Made by a program: the position numbers and the translations under genes. From Bradyrhizobiaceae bacterium (GTDB taxonomy: Bacteria > Pseudomonadota > Alphaproteobacteria > Rhizobiales > Xanthobacteraceae): a DNA stretch of 64,000 nucleotides. This document shows, in pieces, positions 33,212-43,262 of the stretch (position 1 is its first letter; each line of letters begins with the position of its first letter). The stretch is from contig CANKHA010000002.1 of the NCBI GenBank assembly GCA_947481685.1, positions 62,001-126,000 on the forward strand. The letters run 5' to 3'. Below the pieces are notes generated by a model. It did not search any database, had not been told where the DNA came from, and was given only the letters and a program-made list of their open reading frames with translations.

Positions 33212-33243
33212 GCAGCCTCGAGGCTGCGCGGGCGATAATCGCC
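33212..33243. promoter_or_regulatory. Two perfect dyads in the secG leader
   Basis: GCAGCCTCGAGGCTGC (33212-33227, 8-bp arms, no spacer) and GGCGAT-A-ATCGCC (33231-33243) lie 3 bases apart, 12 nt upstream of the secG start and downstream of tpiA. No U-run follows. Could be operators or a folded leader. Confidence 0.35.
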
Positions 33244-33302
33244 ATATGGGAAGTCGGGGCGGTCTCTACACGATCCCCGATGATAATTCCACCCTTCGCG
33301 GG

Positions 33303-34052
33303 CTAACGGTAGGCTGCTGCAATGCCGAGGAAATCGGAGGCTTTCAGGCTGGCCCCACCGACCAGGGCCCCGTTGACGTTGGGGACCGCCATCAGTTCGC
33401 TGGCATTGGAGGGCTTCACCGAGCCACCATAAAGGATGCGGATGCCCTGCCCCATGGCGCCATAGCGCGAAATAAGCCGTTCCCGCAGGAAACCATGAAC
33501 CTCCGCAACGTCGCCGGACGTCGGCGTGAGGCCGGTTCCGATTGCCCAGACCGGCTCATAGGCGACGATCAGGTTTCCGGCCGAATCCGGCAGCGAACCG
33601 TCGATCTGCTGTCCCACCACGGCAATCGTTTCCCGCGCCTCGCGCTGGGCCCTGGTCTCACCGACGCAGACGATGGCGGTCAGTCCTGCACGATGGGCTG
33701 CCACCGCCTTGCGACGGACCAGATCGTTGCTCTCGCCATGCAGGCTGCGGCGTTCCGAATGTCCAACGATGACGGCGGTGGCGCCGGCATCCGCCAGCAT
33801 CTCGGCGGAAATGTCGCCGGTGAACGCGCCGGAAATCTCGGGATGGCAATCCTGCGCGCCGATCGCGATCGGCGAGCCAGAGGCCCAGAAGGCAAATTCC
33901 ATCAGCAAGGTTGCCGGCGGGCAAACCATCAGGTCCGCCTTACCTGCGAGATCGTGACAGCCCTCTGCAATCGCCTTGAGTTCCTCGAGCGAGCTGCGCA
34001 AGCCGTTCATTTTCCAGTTGCCCGCAACCAGCGGACGCGGCGTGTTCGCCAT
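33303..34052 (-). CDS. tpiA: Triosephosphate isomerase
   Basis: 249 residues. [11 protein letters not shown] with catalytic Asn/Lys, the electrophile VIVGHSERR, catalytic glutamate in [15 protein letters not shown], and [11 protein letters not shown] in the phosphate loop. The frame extends upstream to 34238, but the ATG at 34052 starts the family N-terminus and is preceded by a G-rich SD. Divergent from ppiD across a 197-nt region in which I recognise no clear promoter. Confidence 0.97.
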   Translation of the reverse strand: MANTPRPLVAGNWKMNGLRSSLEELKAIAEGCHDLAGKADLMVCPPATLLMEFAFWASGSPIAIGAQDCHPEISGAFTGDISAEMLADAGATAVIVGHSERRSLHGESNDLVRRKAVAAHRAGLTAIVCVGETRAQREARETIAVVGQQIDGSLPDSAGNLIVAYEPVWAIGTGLTPTSGDVAEVHGFLRERLISRYGAMGQGIRILYGGSVKPSNASELMAVPNVNGALVGGASLKASDFLGIAAAYR

Positions 34053-34249
34053 CACCACCCCCCCGAAATGCCTCGTTCCTGTGTGCGGGTAGCAGACCCG
34101 CCGGAACCACGCCAGAGGCGCTAACCTTGCCGCGAGGTAATGTCGCTGGAGCGTCAAAATGTTGCGGCATGCCAAGGCGTTCTCTATGATAGCGACTGCG
34201 GCGCTTGACGGCGTCGGCGTCCGCGCAATCCCAACCATGCACAGGTCCT

Positions 34250-36160
34250 ATGCTTAGAGGTATCCAGAAAGCCTCCACCGGTCGTATCGGCAAAGCCATC
34301 ATGACGGTGGTTCTGTCCGCACTCGCGCTCAGCTTCGCGATCTGGGGCATCGGCGACATTTTCCGCGGCTTCGGCCGGTCCGCGCTGGCCAAGGTCGGTA
34401 GCACCGAAATCGGCATCGAGCAGTTCCGCAACATTTATAACGACCGGCTGCAGCAACTCACTCGCGAGGCTGGCCGGCCCGTTTCGCAGGATCAGGCGCG
34501 GGCCTTTGGTTTCGACCGCCAGGTGCTGGGCCAAATGGTGGCTGAAACTGCGCTCGATGAGCGTGCGCGTCAGATGGGTCTGAATATTTCCGACGCCGAT
34601 GTCGCGAACTCAATCAGGCAGGACCCAAGTTTCCGCGGTGTGGGCGGCGGGTTTGATCGTGCGCGTTTCGAGGCGATCATCCGTCAGGCGGGCTACAACG
34701 AGCCGCGCTATGTGGCAGAGCAGCGCAAGCAGATCCTGCGCCGGCAGATCGTGAACACGATCGCCGGTGAGCTGACAACGCCAAAGGCGACGATTGAGGC
34801 CGCGTACCGTTACGCCAATGAAGAACGCGCCATAGAATATGTGGTGCTTGATCGTTCGCAGGCAGGCACCATCGCTCCGCCCTCCCCCGAACAACTGGCC
34901 AAATATTTCGAAGAGCGCAAAGGACAGTTCCGCGCCCCGGAATATCGCAAGGTCGTGCTGGTCGTCATCACGCCGGCGGACATCGCCAAATGGGAAGTCA
35001 TCCCTGACGATGAAGCCAAGCGTGTCTACGAAGAGCGCAAGGCGCGTTACACGACGCCGGAGCTGCGGCAGGTCCAGCAGATCGTATTCCCCAATGCCGA
35101 GGAAGCGCAGGCAGCGGCAGCGAAGCTTGCGCAGGGCACGACCTTCGAAACCCTGGCTACGGAGCGCGGCCTGAAAGATACCGACATTGATTTGGGCACG
35201 ATTCCGAAGTCCGGCATCATCGATCAGGCTGTTGCGGATGCTGCCTTCTCGCTGAAGGAGGGTGATGTCAGCGCTCCCACGCAGGGCCGGTTCGGCACTG
35301 CGATAGTGCGCGTGGCGAAAATTCAGCCCGGCAATACCAAGACCTACGAGCAGGTAACGAGCGAGATCAAGAGCGACATCGCGCTGGAGAAAGCCAAGGC
35401 TCAGGTTTCGGGGCTGCGCGACAAGCTGGAAGACGCACGCGCCGGCGGTGAAACACTGGCCGAAGCCGCGGAGAAACTGAAGATCGCGACCCGCACGGTC
35501 GAGGCTATCGATCGCGGCGGCCGCATGCCGGATGGCGTTCAGCTCACGGATTTACCGAAGCCGGTCGAACTCCTGCCTGCTGTCTTCAGCAGCGATGTCG
35601 GCGTGGAAAACGATCCGCTGCAATATGAGAACGGTTACGTCTGGTACGACGTCGCCGGAACGACACCGGCGCGGGACCGCACCCTCGACGAGGTCAAGAC
35701 CGAGATCGAGATCCGCTATACCAATGACGAGATCGCAAAGGCGTTGAAGACCAAAGGCGACGCCATGGTCGAAAAGCTCAAAACCGGCGGCGTGCTGAGC
35801 GCTGTCGCGGCGGAAGACAAGTTGAAGCTGGAAACCGCGGCATTCATTAAACGCGGCGATGTGACTGACACGCTGTCCACCGCAACGATCGATGCGATAT
35901 TCCGCGCGCCCAAAGATGCGCCCGGTTCCGCTGAAGGCGTTCAGGCAACGCAGCGCGTGGTATTTCGCGTCACCGACGTGAAGATGCCGGAACTCGATAT
36001 GGCCTCCCCCGATGCCAAGCGCCTCTCGGACAGCATTCGTGCGTCTTTGGGCGACGAGTTGCTCGCCGGTTATGGCGAGCGGCTGGAAAAGGACGTCGGT
36101 GTTTCGATCAATCCGAGCGCCCTCCTCCAGGCCACCGGTGGCGCCCCCAGCACGAACTGA
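34250..36160 (+). CDS. ppiD: Membrane-anchored periplasmic peptidyl-prolyl isomerase (PpiD/SurA-type)
   Basis: 636 residues: one N-terminal membrane helix (about 13-33; IMTVVLSALALSFAIWGIGD), a SurA-like chaperone region (about 40-200), a parvulin domain (about 255-350; ELRQVQQIVFPNAEEA, FETLATERGLKDTDIDLG, SLKEGDVSAPTQGRFGTAIV) and a long C-terminal region. PpiD-type proteins fold outer-membrane and periplasmic clients near SecYEG. The start is the ATG at 34250, in front of the basic-plus-hydrophobic anchor. Eight bases separate it from trpE, a common rhizobial arrangement. Confidence 0.9.
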   Translation: MLRGIQKASTGRIGKAIMTVVLSALALSFAIWGIGDIFRGFGRSALAKVGSTEIGIEQFRNIYNDRLQQLTREAGRPVSQDQARAFGFDRQVLGQMVAETALDERARQMGLNISDADVANSIRQDPSFRGVGGGFDRARFEAIIRQAGYNEPRYVAEQRKQILRRQIVNTIAGELTTPKATIEAAYRYANEERAIEYVVLDRSQAGTIAPPSPEQLAKYFEERKGQFRAPEYRKVVLVVITPADIAKWEVIPDDEAKRVYEERKARYTTPELRQVQQIVFPNAEEAQAAAAKLAQGTTFETLATERGLKDTDIDLGTIPKSGIIDQAVADAAFSLKEGDVSAPTQGRFGTAIVRVAKIQPGNTKTYEQVTSEIKSDIALEKAKAQVSGLRDKLEDARAGGETLAEAAEKLKIATRTVEAIDRGGRMPDGVQLTDLPKPVELLPAVFSSDVGVENDPLQYENGYVWYDVAGTTPARDRTLDEVKTEIEIRYTNDEIAKALKTKGDAMVEKLKTGGVLSAVAAEDKLKLETAAFIKRGDVTDTLSTATIDAIFRAPKDAPGSAEGVQATQRVVFRVTDVKMPELDMASPDAKRLSDSIRASLGDELLAGYGERLEKDVGVSINPSALLQATGGAPSTN

Positions 36161-36168
36161 GTTTTCCG

Positions 36169-37686
36169 ATGCAGATCGAACCATCGGCAGAAGCTTTCGC
36201 CGACTGCTATGCGCGCGGCGACGCGCAAGTGGTTTGGACAACGCTGGTGGCCGACCTCGAAACGCCGGTCTCTGCTTTCATCAAGATCGCCGGTGGGAAG
36301 CCGATGAGCTTTCTGCTGGAGTCGGTAGAAGGCGGCGATACCCGCGGCCGCTATTCGATCATCGGGCTTGAGCCTGACCTGGTCTGGCGCACGCTGGGCA
36401 ACGCAGCTGAGATCAATCGCTCGGCACGCAGCAAGCCAGACAGTTTTTCGCCGTGCGAAGAGTCCCCGTTGCAGGCGTTGCGCGCGCTGCTAGCCGAAAG
36501 CCGCATCACACTGCCGGAGAAGCTGCCGCCGATGGCGGCCGGTGTCTTCGGTTACCTCGGCTATGACACAGTGCGGCTAATGGAGGATCTGCCCTCACCC
36601 AACCCGGACCCGATCGGGATTCCGGATGCGGTGCTGATGCGGCCGACGCTGATTGTGATCTTCGACGCGGTGGAAGACACGCTGACCGTGGTGACGCCGG
36701 TACGTCCCGAGCAAGGCGTTACGGCGAAGACAGCGCTCGCGCGCGCGGAGGAGCGGTTGTCGCGGATCGTCGACGCGCTTGACCGGCCGCTCGACAAGGA
36801 AACCGTACACGGCCACACCGGCCCGCTGACCGCGACCCCGGTTTCCAATACATCTGCCGCCGAATACCGGCAGATGGTGTTGAAGGCGAAGGAATACATC
36901 GCAGCCGGCGATGTCTTCCAGGTGGTGCTGGCGCAGCGGTTCGAAGCGCCTTACGAGCTTCCGCCGTTCTCGCTCTACCGCGCATTGCGCCGGGTCAATC
37001 CGTCGCCTTATCTTTATTTCATCGATCTCGGCGATTTCGCCGTCACTGGATCGAGCCCCGAGATTCTGGTGAAGGTTGAAAACGGCAAGGTCACGATCCG
37101 TCCGATCGCCGGCACGCGTCCACGCGGCGCGACGCCGCATGAGGACAAGGCGCTGGAAGAAGAGCTTCTGGCCGATCCGAAGGAACGCGCGGAGCATCTG
37201 ATGCTGCTCGATCTCGGCCGCAACGATGTCGGCCGCGTCGCCGAAATCGGCACGGTGAAAGTCACCGATCAATACTTTGTCGAACGCTACAGCCACGTCA
37301 TGCATATCGTATCGAACGTGGAAGGCCAGCTCAGCGGCAAATACGATGCGATCGATGCGCTCGCCGGTGGTTTCCCCGCAGGCACCGTTTCCGGCGCGCC
37401 AAAAGTGCGCGCGATGGAAATCATCGACGAGCTCGAGAAGGAAAAGCGCGGGCTTTATGCCGGCGCGGTCGGCTATTTCTCTGCCGCGGGCGAGATGGAC
37501 ACCTGCATCGTGCTGCGCACCGCACTGGTGAAGGACGGCATGATGTATGTGCAGGCCGGCGCCGGCATCGTCGCCGACTCCAATCCGGAGTCGGAACAAC
37601 AGGAATGCGTCAACAAATCAAAGGCGCTGTTCCGCGCCGCTGAGGAAGCCCGGCGTTTCGCCAGCAGCGCCAAGCGCGGGCAATAG
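36169..37686 (+). CDS. trpE: Anthranilate synthase component I TrpE
   Basis: Converts chorismate and ammonia (from TrpG) to anthranilate; 505 residues. The N-terminal part carries the tryptophan-feedback element LLESVEGGDTRGRYSIIG. The chorismate-binding part contains VFQVVLAQRFE, GSSPEILVKVENGKVTIRPI, AGTRPRGATPHEDKALEEEL, LDLGRNDVGRV, FPAGTVSGAPKVRAMEIIDE. This is a separate trpE, not the trpE(G) fusion found in several rhizobia. No tryptophan leader peptide is visible. Confidence 0.96.
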   Translation: MQIEPSAEAFADCYARGDAQVVWTTLVADLETPVSAFIKIAGGKPMSFLLESVEGGDTRGRYSIIGLEPDLVWRTLGNAAEINRSARSKPDSFSPCEESPLQALRALLAESRITLPEKLPPMAAGVFGYLGYDTVRLMEDLPSPNPDPIGIPDAVLMRPTLIVIFDAVEDTLTVVTPVRPEQGVTAKTALARAEERLSRIVDALDRPLDKETVHGHTGPLTATPVSNTSAAEYRQMVLKAKEYIAAGDVFQVVLAQRFEAPYELPPFSLYRALRRVNPSPYLYFIDLGDFAVTGSSPEILVKVENGKVTIRPIAGTRPRGATPHEDKALEEELLADPKERAEHLMLLDLGRNDVGRVAEIGTVKVTDQYFVERYSHVMHIVSNVEGQLSGKYDAIDALAGGFPAGTVSGAPKVRAMEIIDELEKEKRGLYAGAVGYFSAAGEMDTCIVLRTALVKDGMMYVQAGAGIVADSNPESEQQECVNKSKALFRAAEEARRFASSAKRGQ

Positions 37687-37707
37687 CGGACGCAAGGGAG
37701 ATCACCC

Positions 37708-38175
37708 ATGACGCGTGATCGCGATTCCAAATGGAAGCATGAGGGTGTGCGGGTCATTCCCGCTGATACGCTCGATCCCAACACCGCACAGACCCCCGGC
37801 ATGGACCGCAAGGCCGCAATCAATCTTGCGCGCGCTGGTGCGCAGAAGTTGTGGGCCGGTACGGTCGCGATCCATCCCAATGCCAAGACCGGCGCCCATC
37901 ACCACGGTGCGCTCGAAAGCGTGATCTATGTGGTGCGCGGTCGCGCCCGGATACGCTGGGGCGAGCGGCTCGAATTCACCGCCGAAGCCGGGCCCGGCGA
38001 CTTCATCTTTGTGCCGCCTTATGTGCCGCATCAGGAGATCAATGCCAGCCCGACGGAGCCGCTCGAATGCGTGCTGGTGCGGAGCGACAACGAGGCGGTG
38101 GTGGTCAATCTCGACATCGCCCCGGCCGAGGTGCCGGAACAGGTCAAATGGATCGATCCGATCCATAAAGCGTGA
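37708..38175 (+). CDS. Cupin-domain protein between trpE and trpG
   Basis: 155 residues with one cupin fold (about 45-140). Metal-binding motif 1 is seen as HPNAKTGAHHHGALESVIYV (His, His, Glu present) and motif 2 as PGDFIFVPPYVPHQEIN (His). It could bind Fe, Mn or Zn and be an enzyme or a sensor; sequence does not say which. It starts 21 nt after trpE in the same direction, so it is transcribed with trpE. Confidence 0.85.
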   Translation: MTRDRDSKWKHEGVRVIPADTLDPNTAQTPGMDRKAAINLARAGAQKLWAGTVAIHPNAKTGAHHHGALESVIYVVRGRARIRWGERLEFTAEAGPGDFIFVPPYVPHQEINASPTEPLECVLVRSDNEAVVVNLDIAPAEVPEQVKWIDPIHKA

Positions 38176-38200
38176 CGTTTACGCCGAAATTTGCCGTGCC

Positions 38201-38229
38201 TTGACCCCCCTCCGGCACAGCCTTAAGAC
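38201..38229 (+). promoter_or_regulatory. Candidate sigma-70-type promoter for trpGDC
   Basis: TTGACC (38201-38206), a 17-nt spacer and TAAGAC (38224-38229), 27 nt upstream of the trpG ATG. Lies in the 81-nt cupin-trpG spacer. Would allow trpGDC-moaC-moeA to be expressed independently of trpE. Confidence 0.4.
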
Positions 38230-38256
38230 CTTGAGTACGCAAGAAAACGGCCGACC

Positions 38257-38883
38257 ATGATCCTGCTGATCGACAATTACGACAGCTTCACTTTCAACCT
38301 GTTCCATTACCTGGGCGGGCTGGGGGCGGACGTTGCTGTGCATCGCAATGACAAGATCAGCGTGCAGGATGTCATCGCCGCGCAACCGGACGCCATCGTG
38401 CTTTCCCCCGGTCCCTGCACGCCCAACGACGCGGGCATCTGCCTCGACCTGATCAGGCAAGCCTCGCCGACCATTCCGATCTTTGGTGTCTGCCTCGGTC
38501 ACCAGGCCATCGGCCAGGTGTTCGGCGGCGACGTGGTGCGCGCGCCGATCCCGGTGCATGGCAAACTGTCCGAGGTGAAACACAAGGGTCAAAGCGTGTT
38601 CCGCGGCATCAACGGCCCATTCAAGGCAACGCGCTATCATTCGCTCGTGGTTGATCGCAAAACCTGGCCGCAGGAACTGAACGTCACCGCCGAAACCGAT
38701 GACGGGCTGGTGATGGGTCTCGCACACAACACGCTGGCCGTGCACGGCGTGCAATTCCATCCCGAGAGCATCGCTTCGGAGCATGGCCATCTGATCCTGC
38801 GGAATTTTCTCGAGCTTGCCGCCGACTGGAACGCAAAACACGGGCGCGGCAAGACCGCGCCAGCGCGCAAGCAGACGCATTAA
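38257..38883 (+). CDS. trpG: Anthranilate synthase component II (glutamine amidotransferase) TrpG
   Basis: 208 residues, class I amidotransferase. [14 protein letters not shown] start, oxyanion [12 protein letters not shown], nucleophile cysteine in [11 protein letters not shown], and the His-x-Glu of [11 protein letters not shown]. It supplies ammonia to TrpE and may also serve PabB in folate synthesis. The C-terminal 20 residues are basic and variable. Confidence 0.95.
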   Translation: MILLIDNYDSFTFNLFHYLGGLGADVAVHRNDKISVQDVIAAQPDAIVLSPGPCTPNDAGICLDLIRQASPTIPIFGVCLGHQAIGQVFGGDVVRAPIPVHGKLSEVKHKGQSVFRGINGPFKATRYHSLVVDRKTWPQELNVTAETDDGLVMGLAHNTLAVHGVQFHPESIASEHGHLILRNFLELAADWNAKHGRGKTAPARKQTH

Positions 38884-38894
38884 GGGGGGCGAGC

Positions 38895-39911
38895 GTGACT
38901 GACGATTTCAAGCCGCTCATCGGCAAAGTAGCAACCGGTGCGTCGCTGACCCGCGATGAGGCGGCGAAAGCCTTCGACCTGATGATGTCCGGTGCCGCAA
39001 CGCCCTCACAGATGGGCGCGCTGCTGATGGCGCTGCGCGTGCGCGGCGAGACCATCGAGGAGATCACCGGCGCCGTGACGACGATGCGCGCAAAGATGCT
39101 GCGCGTCGATGCGCCGCCCAACGCGATCGACGTGGTCGGTACTGGCGGCGATGCGTCCGGCACCTACAACATTTCCACCCTCGCCTCGTTGATTGTGGCT
39201 GGCGCCGGCGTGCCGGTCGCCAAGCATGGCAACCGGGCGCTGTCTTCGAAGTCCGGCGCGGCCGATGTGCTGACGGCGCTCGGGGTGAAAATCGATCTGA
39301 CGCCCGAACAGGTTGGGCGCTGCATCACGGAAGCCGGCATCGGTTTCATGTTTGCGCCCGCGCATCATCCGGCGATGAAGAATGTCGGCGCGACACGCGT
39401 CGAGCTCGGCACCCGCACCATCTTCAACCTGCTCGGTCCGCTTTCCAATCCGGCCGGTGTGAAGCGGCAGATGGTCGGCGTCTTCTCCAGGCAATGGGTT
39501 GAACCGCTGGCGGAAGCACTGAAAAATCTCGGCTCGGAAGCCGCATGGGTGGTGCACGGCTCCGATGGCCTCGACGAGATCACGATCTGCGGACCAACAA
39601 CCGTCGCCGCGCTGGAAAACGGCAAGGTGCGCACATTCGAAATTAAGGCCGAAGATGTCGGGCTCACGCCGTGCAAGGCGGAAGATTTGCGCGGCGGAGA
39701 TGCTGCGCACAATGCCGCGGCATTGCTCGACGTGCTGAAGGGCTCCAAGGGACCGCATCGCGATGTTGCGGTGATGAATGCCGGTGCGGCATTGGTTGTG
39801 TCCGGCAAGGCGGCTAATTTGAAAGCCGGCGTCGTACTGGCGCAGCAGTCGATCGATTCCGGCGAAGCCAAGAAGCGGCTCGATCGCCTCGTTGCGGTTT
39901 CGAATGCCTGA
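38895..39911 (+). CDS. trpD: Anthranilate phosphoribosyltransferase TrpD
   Basis: Transfers phosphoribosyl from PRPP to anthranilate; 338 residues. [20 protein letters not shown] is the PRPP loop, [19 protein letters not shown] the anthranilate site, [20 protein letters not shown] and [15 protein letters not shown] complete the signature. It lies 11 nt after trpG and 2 nt before trpC. Confidence 0.97.
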   Translation: MTDDFKPLIGKVATGASLTRDEAAKAFDLMMSGAATPSQMGALLMALRVRGETIEEITGAVTTMRAKMLRVDAPPNAIDVVGTGGDASGTYNISTLASLIVAGAGVPVAKHGNRALSSKSGAADVLTALGVKIDLTPEQVGRCITEAGIGFMFAPAHHPAMKNVGATRVELGTRTIFNLLGPLSNPAGVKRQMVGVFSRQWVEPLAEALKNLGSEAAWVVHGSDGLDEITICGPTTVAALENGKVRTFEIKAEDVGLTPCKAEDLRGGDAAHNAAALLDVLKGSKGPHRDVAVMNAGAALVVSGKAANLKAGVVLAQQSIDSGEAKKRLDRLVAVSNA

Positions 39912-39913
39912 CC

Positions 39914-40738
39914 ATGGCTGACATCCTCACCCAGATCGAAACCTACAAGCGCGAGGAGATCGCGGCGGCGAAACGCGGGCGGCCGCTCGGCGCGATCGAA
40001 GCTGAAGCGCGTGCAGTCTCCGCGCCACGCGGCTTCCTGCATGCCATCGAGCGCAAGCTGAAGGCAGGCGATTACGCGCTGATCGCGGAGATCAAGAAGG
40101 CCAGCCCGTCGAAGGGGCTGATCCGCGCCGACTTCGATCCGCCGGCGCTGGCCCGCGCTTATGCCGCCGGTGGCGCGGCGTGCCTCTCCGTCCTGACCGA
40201 TGGGCCGTCGTTTCAGGGCCGGCCGGATTTCCTCAACGCGGCGCGCGCTGCGACTTCCCTGCCCGTGCTGCGCAAGGACTTCATGTACGACCCCTATCAG
40301 GTGACTGAGGCGCGGGCCTGGGGCGCCGATTGCATCCTGATCATCATGGCTGCCGTCGATGACGCTGTCGCGAGCGAGTTGGAACAGGTTGCCTGCGCGC
40401 ACGGGATGGACGTGCTGATCGAAGTGCACAACGAGCCAGAACTCGAACGCGCTCTGAAGCTGAAGTCACGTCTGATCGGTATCAACAACCGTAACCTGAA
40501 GACCTTCGAAACGTCGCTCGATGTGAGCGAGCGCCTCGCACCTCTACTGCCGAAGGACCGCATTGCCGTCGGCGAGAGCGGCCTCTTCACACCCGTCGAT
40601 CTGGCGCGGCTGCGGCGCGTCGGCATCGCGACTTTCCTGATAGGCGAAAGCCTGATGCGGCAAACCGATGTGGAAGCGGCAACACGCGCTCTTTTGCAAA
40701 CGGACGCACCCGCTCCGTGGGTTCCGCATGGCGCCTAA
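39914..40738 (+). CDS. trpC: Indole-3-glycerol phosphate synthase TrpC
   Basis: 274 residues, TIM barrel. Catalytic and substrate residues are visible in [15 protein letters not shown] (Lys), [48 protein letters not shown] and VGESGLFT. Not fused to TrpF. The last 11 bases overlap the start of moaC. Confidence 0.97.
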   Translation: MADILTQIETYKREEIAAAKRGRPLGAIEAEARAVSAPRGFLHAIERKLKAGDYALIAEIKKASPSKGLIRADFDPPALARAYAAGGAACLSVLTDGPSFQGRPDFLNAARAATSLPVLRKDFMYDPYQVTEARAWGADCILIIMAAVDDAVASELEQVACAHGMDVLIEVHNEPELERALKLKSRLIGINNRNLKTFETSLDVSERLAPLLPKDRIAVGESGLFTPVDLARLRRVGIATFLIGESLMRQTDVEAATRALLQTDAPAPWVPHGA

Positions 40739-41204
40739 ACTCACCCATCTTGGCAAGAGCGGCGAAGCGCGCATGGTCGATGTGTCCGCCAAGGATGTCA
40801 CAGCGCGGGTCGCAACGGCCGAGGGCCGCGTGACCATGTCGCGCGCCACGCTCGATCTGGTGCTGAAGGGCGACGCCAAGAAAGGCGACGTACTGGGAGC
40901 GGCCCGCATCGCCGGCATCATGGCGGCGAAGCGCACCCATGACCTGATCCCACTCTGCCATCCGCTGCCGATCACCAAGGTCGAGATCGCCATAGAGCCG
41001 GACAAAAAAGGATTGGTCGTCACCGCGACGGTCAAAGTGACAGGCCAGACCGGCGTCGAGATGGAAGCACTGACCGCGGTTTCAGTCGCGTGCCTCACCA
41101 TCTACGACATGGTCAAGGCGGTTGAGCGCGGTATGACCATCGAAGGCATTCATCTCGTCGAAAAGCGCGGTGGGAAATCCGGGCACTATCGCGCGAAGGA
41201 GTAG
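40728..41204 (+). CDS. moaC: Cyclic pyranopterin monophosphate synthase MoaC
   Basis: Second step of molybdenum cofactor synthesis; 158 residues. [18 protein letters not shown] start, catalytic [20 protein letters not shown] and [20 protein letters not shown]. The ATG at 40728 overlaps trpC by 11 bases; the frame's upstream extension is inside trpC. MoaA is not in the window. Confidence 0.97.
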   Translation: MAPKLTHLGKSGEARMVDVSAKDVTARVATAEGRVTMSRATLDLVLKGDAKKGDVLGAARIAGIMAAKRTHDLIPLCHPLPITKVEIAIEPDKKGLVVTATVKVTGQTGVEMEALTAVSVACLTIYDMVKAVERGMTIEGIHLVEKRGGKSGHYRAKE

Positions 41205-41207
41205 CCC

Positions 41208-42419
41208 GTGGCGTTGTTGCCGGTAGCCGATGCGCTTGCGCAGATCCTCGCGGATGCGAAACCGTTGCCCGCGGAAGATGTGTCGCTCGCGGAGGCGCCC
41301 GGGCGCGTGCTCGCCGCTGACGTTGCCGCGCGCATCACACAGCCGCCGTCCGATGTCTCCGCGATGGATGGCTATGCCGTGCGCGGCGACGACGTGGCAA
41401 AGGTGCCCAACACCCTGAAAATCATCGGCGAGGTTGCCGCCGGCCATCCGTTTGCGTCACCGGTTGGTGCGGGCGAAGCCGCGCGCATCTTCACCGGCGG
41501 CGTTTTGCCGGACGGCACTGACACCGTCGTCATTCAGGAAAACACCACGAAACAGGACGGCGCGGTCGTCATTAACATTGCGGCGCCGCGCGGCAAGAAT
41601 GTCCGGGTGCGCGGCCTCGACTTCAAAGAAGGCGACGTGCTGCTGCCGAAAAGCCGCCGCCTCAGCGCGCGGGACGTCATGCTGGCGGCCGCCTCCAACC
41701 ATCCAACGCTGCCGCTGCATCGCATCCCCAAAGTGGCTGTGCTCGGCACCGGTGATGAGTTGGTGCCACCGGGCTCGACTTTGAAAACGGGCCAGGTGGT
41801 TTATTCGAATGGCTTTGCGCTCGGCGCGCTGGCGCGTCAGGAAGGCGCGGAGGTGATCGATCTTGGCGTCGCGCGGGATCGCGTGGAAGACATCGCTGCC
41901 GCCGTGCGCAAGGCGCGCGCGATGAACGCCGATATCCTGCTCACCGCCGGGGGTGCGTCGGTCGGCGACCACGATCTGGTGCAGCAGAGCCTCGCCTCAG
42001 AAGGCCTCGCGCTGTCCTTTTGGAAGATCGCCATGCGCCCTGGCCGCCCGATGATGCATGGAAAGCTCGGCGCGATGCATGTCCTCGGCCTGCCCGGCAA
42101 TCCGGTGTCGTCCTATGTCTGCGCGCTCTTGTTTCTAGTGCCGCTGATCCGCCGCATGGCGGGGCGCACTGACCTTTCGGCGGTCAACGAAACCGTGATC
42201 CTGGGCAGCGACCTGCCGGCCAACGACGAGCGGATGGATTTCCTGCGCGCAACGCTCAGCACCGGACGGGACGGACGGCTGATTGCCACCGCGCTGCCGC
42301 TTCAGGACTCGTCGATGATGGCGGCGCTGGCCAAGGCCGACTGCCTGGTGATTCGGGAAGCCAACGCCCCGGCGCTTGTGTCCGGTAGCGTATGTCCCAT
42401 CGTTAAGCTGCGGTTTTAG
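41208..42419 (+). CDS. moeA: Molybdopterin molybdenumtransferase MoeA
   Basis: Inserts molybdate into adenylated molybdopterin; 403 residues. SAMDGYAVR, FTGGVLPDGTDTVVIQE, VRVRGLDFKEGDVLLP, the GTGDELVPPGSTLKTGQVVYSN-type substrate segment, TAGGASVGDHDL and LPGNPVSSYVCALLF. GTG start 3 nt after moaC, with GGAG upstream. Completes a trp-mo transcription unit leading into lexA. Confidence 0.95.
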   Translation: MALLPVADALAQILADAKPLPAEDVSLAEAPGRVLAADVAARITQPPSDVSAMDGYAVRGDDVAKVPNTLKIIGEVAAGHPFASPVGAGEAARIFTGGVLPDGTDTVVIQENTTKQDGAVVINIAAPRGKNVRVRGLDFKEGDVLLPKSRRLSARDVMLAAASNHPTLPLHRIPKVAVLGTGDELVPPGSTLKTGQVVYSNGFALGALARQEGAEVIDLGVARDRVEDIAAAVRKARAMNADILLTAGGASVGDHDLVQQSLASEGLALSFWKIAMRPGRPMMHGKLGAMHVLGLPGNPVSSYVCALLFLVPLIRRMAGRTDLSAVNETVILGSDLPANDERMDFLRATLSTGRDGRLIATALPLQDSSMMAALAKADCLVIREANAPALVSGSVCPIVKLRF

Positions 42420-42458
42420 GGCACGCCCTAATTCTTCACCCGAAATTAAAGGGTTGCG

Positions 42459-42473
42459 GAACACATATGGAAC
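42459..42473. promoter_or_regulatory. lexA: SOS box GAAC-N7-GAAC upstream of lexA
   Basis: GAAC ACATATG GAAC is an exact match to the alphaproteobacterial LexA operator (GTTC-N7-GTTC or its complement). Located 72-86 nt upstream of the lexA ATG, giving autorepression. Confidence 0.85.
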
Positions 42474-42484
42474 GGATAGGGTAT

Positions 42485-42499
42485 GTTCATGATTTGTTT
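42485..42499. promoter_or_regulatory. lexA: Second, imperfect SOS box GTTC-N7-GTTT
   Basis: GTTC ATGATTT GTTT, one mismatch from the operator, opposite orientation to the first box and 11 bases from it. May give graded or cooperative autorepression. Confidence 0.5.
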
Positions 42500-42545
42500 C
42501 TAACCCTGTCCCGTGTTTCGCACCTTTCCGGGAGAAGAGTCACCG

Positions 42546-43262
42546 ATGCTGACCCGCAAGCAACTCGAACTGCTCCGCTTCATCCATGAGCGCCTCAAGG
42601 AGGCCGGGGTGCCCCCCTCCTTCGACGAAATGAAGGACGCTCTGGACCTGCGGTCCAAGTCCGGCATCCACCGGCTCATTACGGCGCTTGAGGAGCGTGG
42701 CTTCATCCGCCGCCTCCCGAACCGGGCCCGGGCCATTGAAGTCATCAAGCTGCCCGACAGCGTCCCCCAGAGCATGGGTGGCAATGGCCGCCGGGGCTTC
42801 ACTCCGAGCGTGATCGAGGGCGACCTTGGCCGCGTGCGCCAGATCTCCCAGGACGACGAGGGGGGCAACAGCAACCGTCCTGTGGCCATCCCGATGATGG
42901 GCAGGATCGCGGCCGGCACGCCAATCGAGGCGATCCAGACCCGCACCCACACCATCAACATGCCGCCCGACATGCTGACGTCCTCCGGCGAACATTACGC
43001 CCTCGAAGTGCGCGGCGATTCGATGATCGAGGCCGGCATCCTCGACGGCGACACCGTGCTGATCAAGAAGAGCGACGCCGCCGACACCGGCGACATCGTG
43101 GTGGCCCTGATCGACGACGAGGAAGCTACCCTCAAGCGCTTCCGCCGCCGCGGCGCCTCCATCGCGCTCGAACCCGCCAACACCGCCTATGAGGTCCGTA
43201 TCCTGCCGCCCAACCGCGTACGCATTCAGGGTAAGATGGTCGGGCTGTTTCGGAAGTATTAA
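42546..43262 (+). CDS. lexA: SOS repressor LexA
   Basis: 238 residues. N-terminal winged helix ([40 protein letters not shown]), a linker of about 45 residues, longer than in E. coli, then the S24 peptidase domain: cleavage bond Ala123-Gly124 in GRIAAGTP, catalytic Ser159 ([10 protein letters not shown]) and Lys197 (EATLKRF). All residues for RecA-stimulated self-cleavage are present. The ATG at 42546 starts the family N-terminus. Confidence 0.96.
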   Translation: MLTRKQLELLRFIHERLKEAGVPPSFDEMKDALDLRSKSGIHRLITALEERGFIRRLPNRARAIEVIKLPDSVPQSMGGNGRRGFTPSVIEGDLGRVRQISQDDEGGNSNRPVAIPMMGRIAAGTPIEAIQTRTHTINMPPDMLTSSGEHYALEVRGDSMIEAGILDGDTVLIKKSDAADTGDIVVALIDDEEATLKRFRRRGASIALEPANTAYEVRILPPNRVRIQGKMVGLFRKY

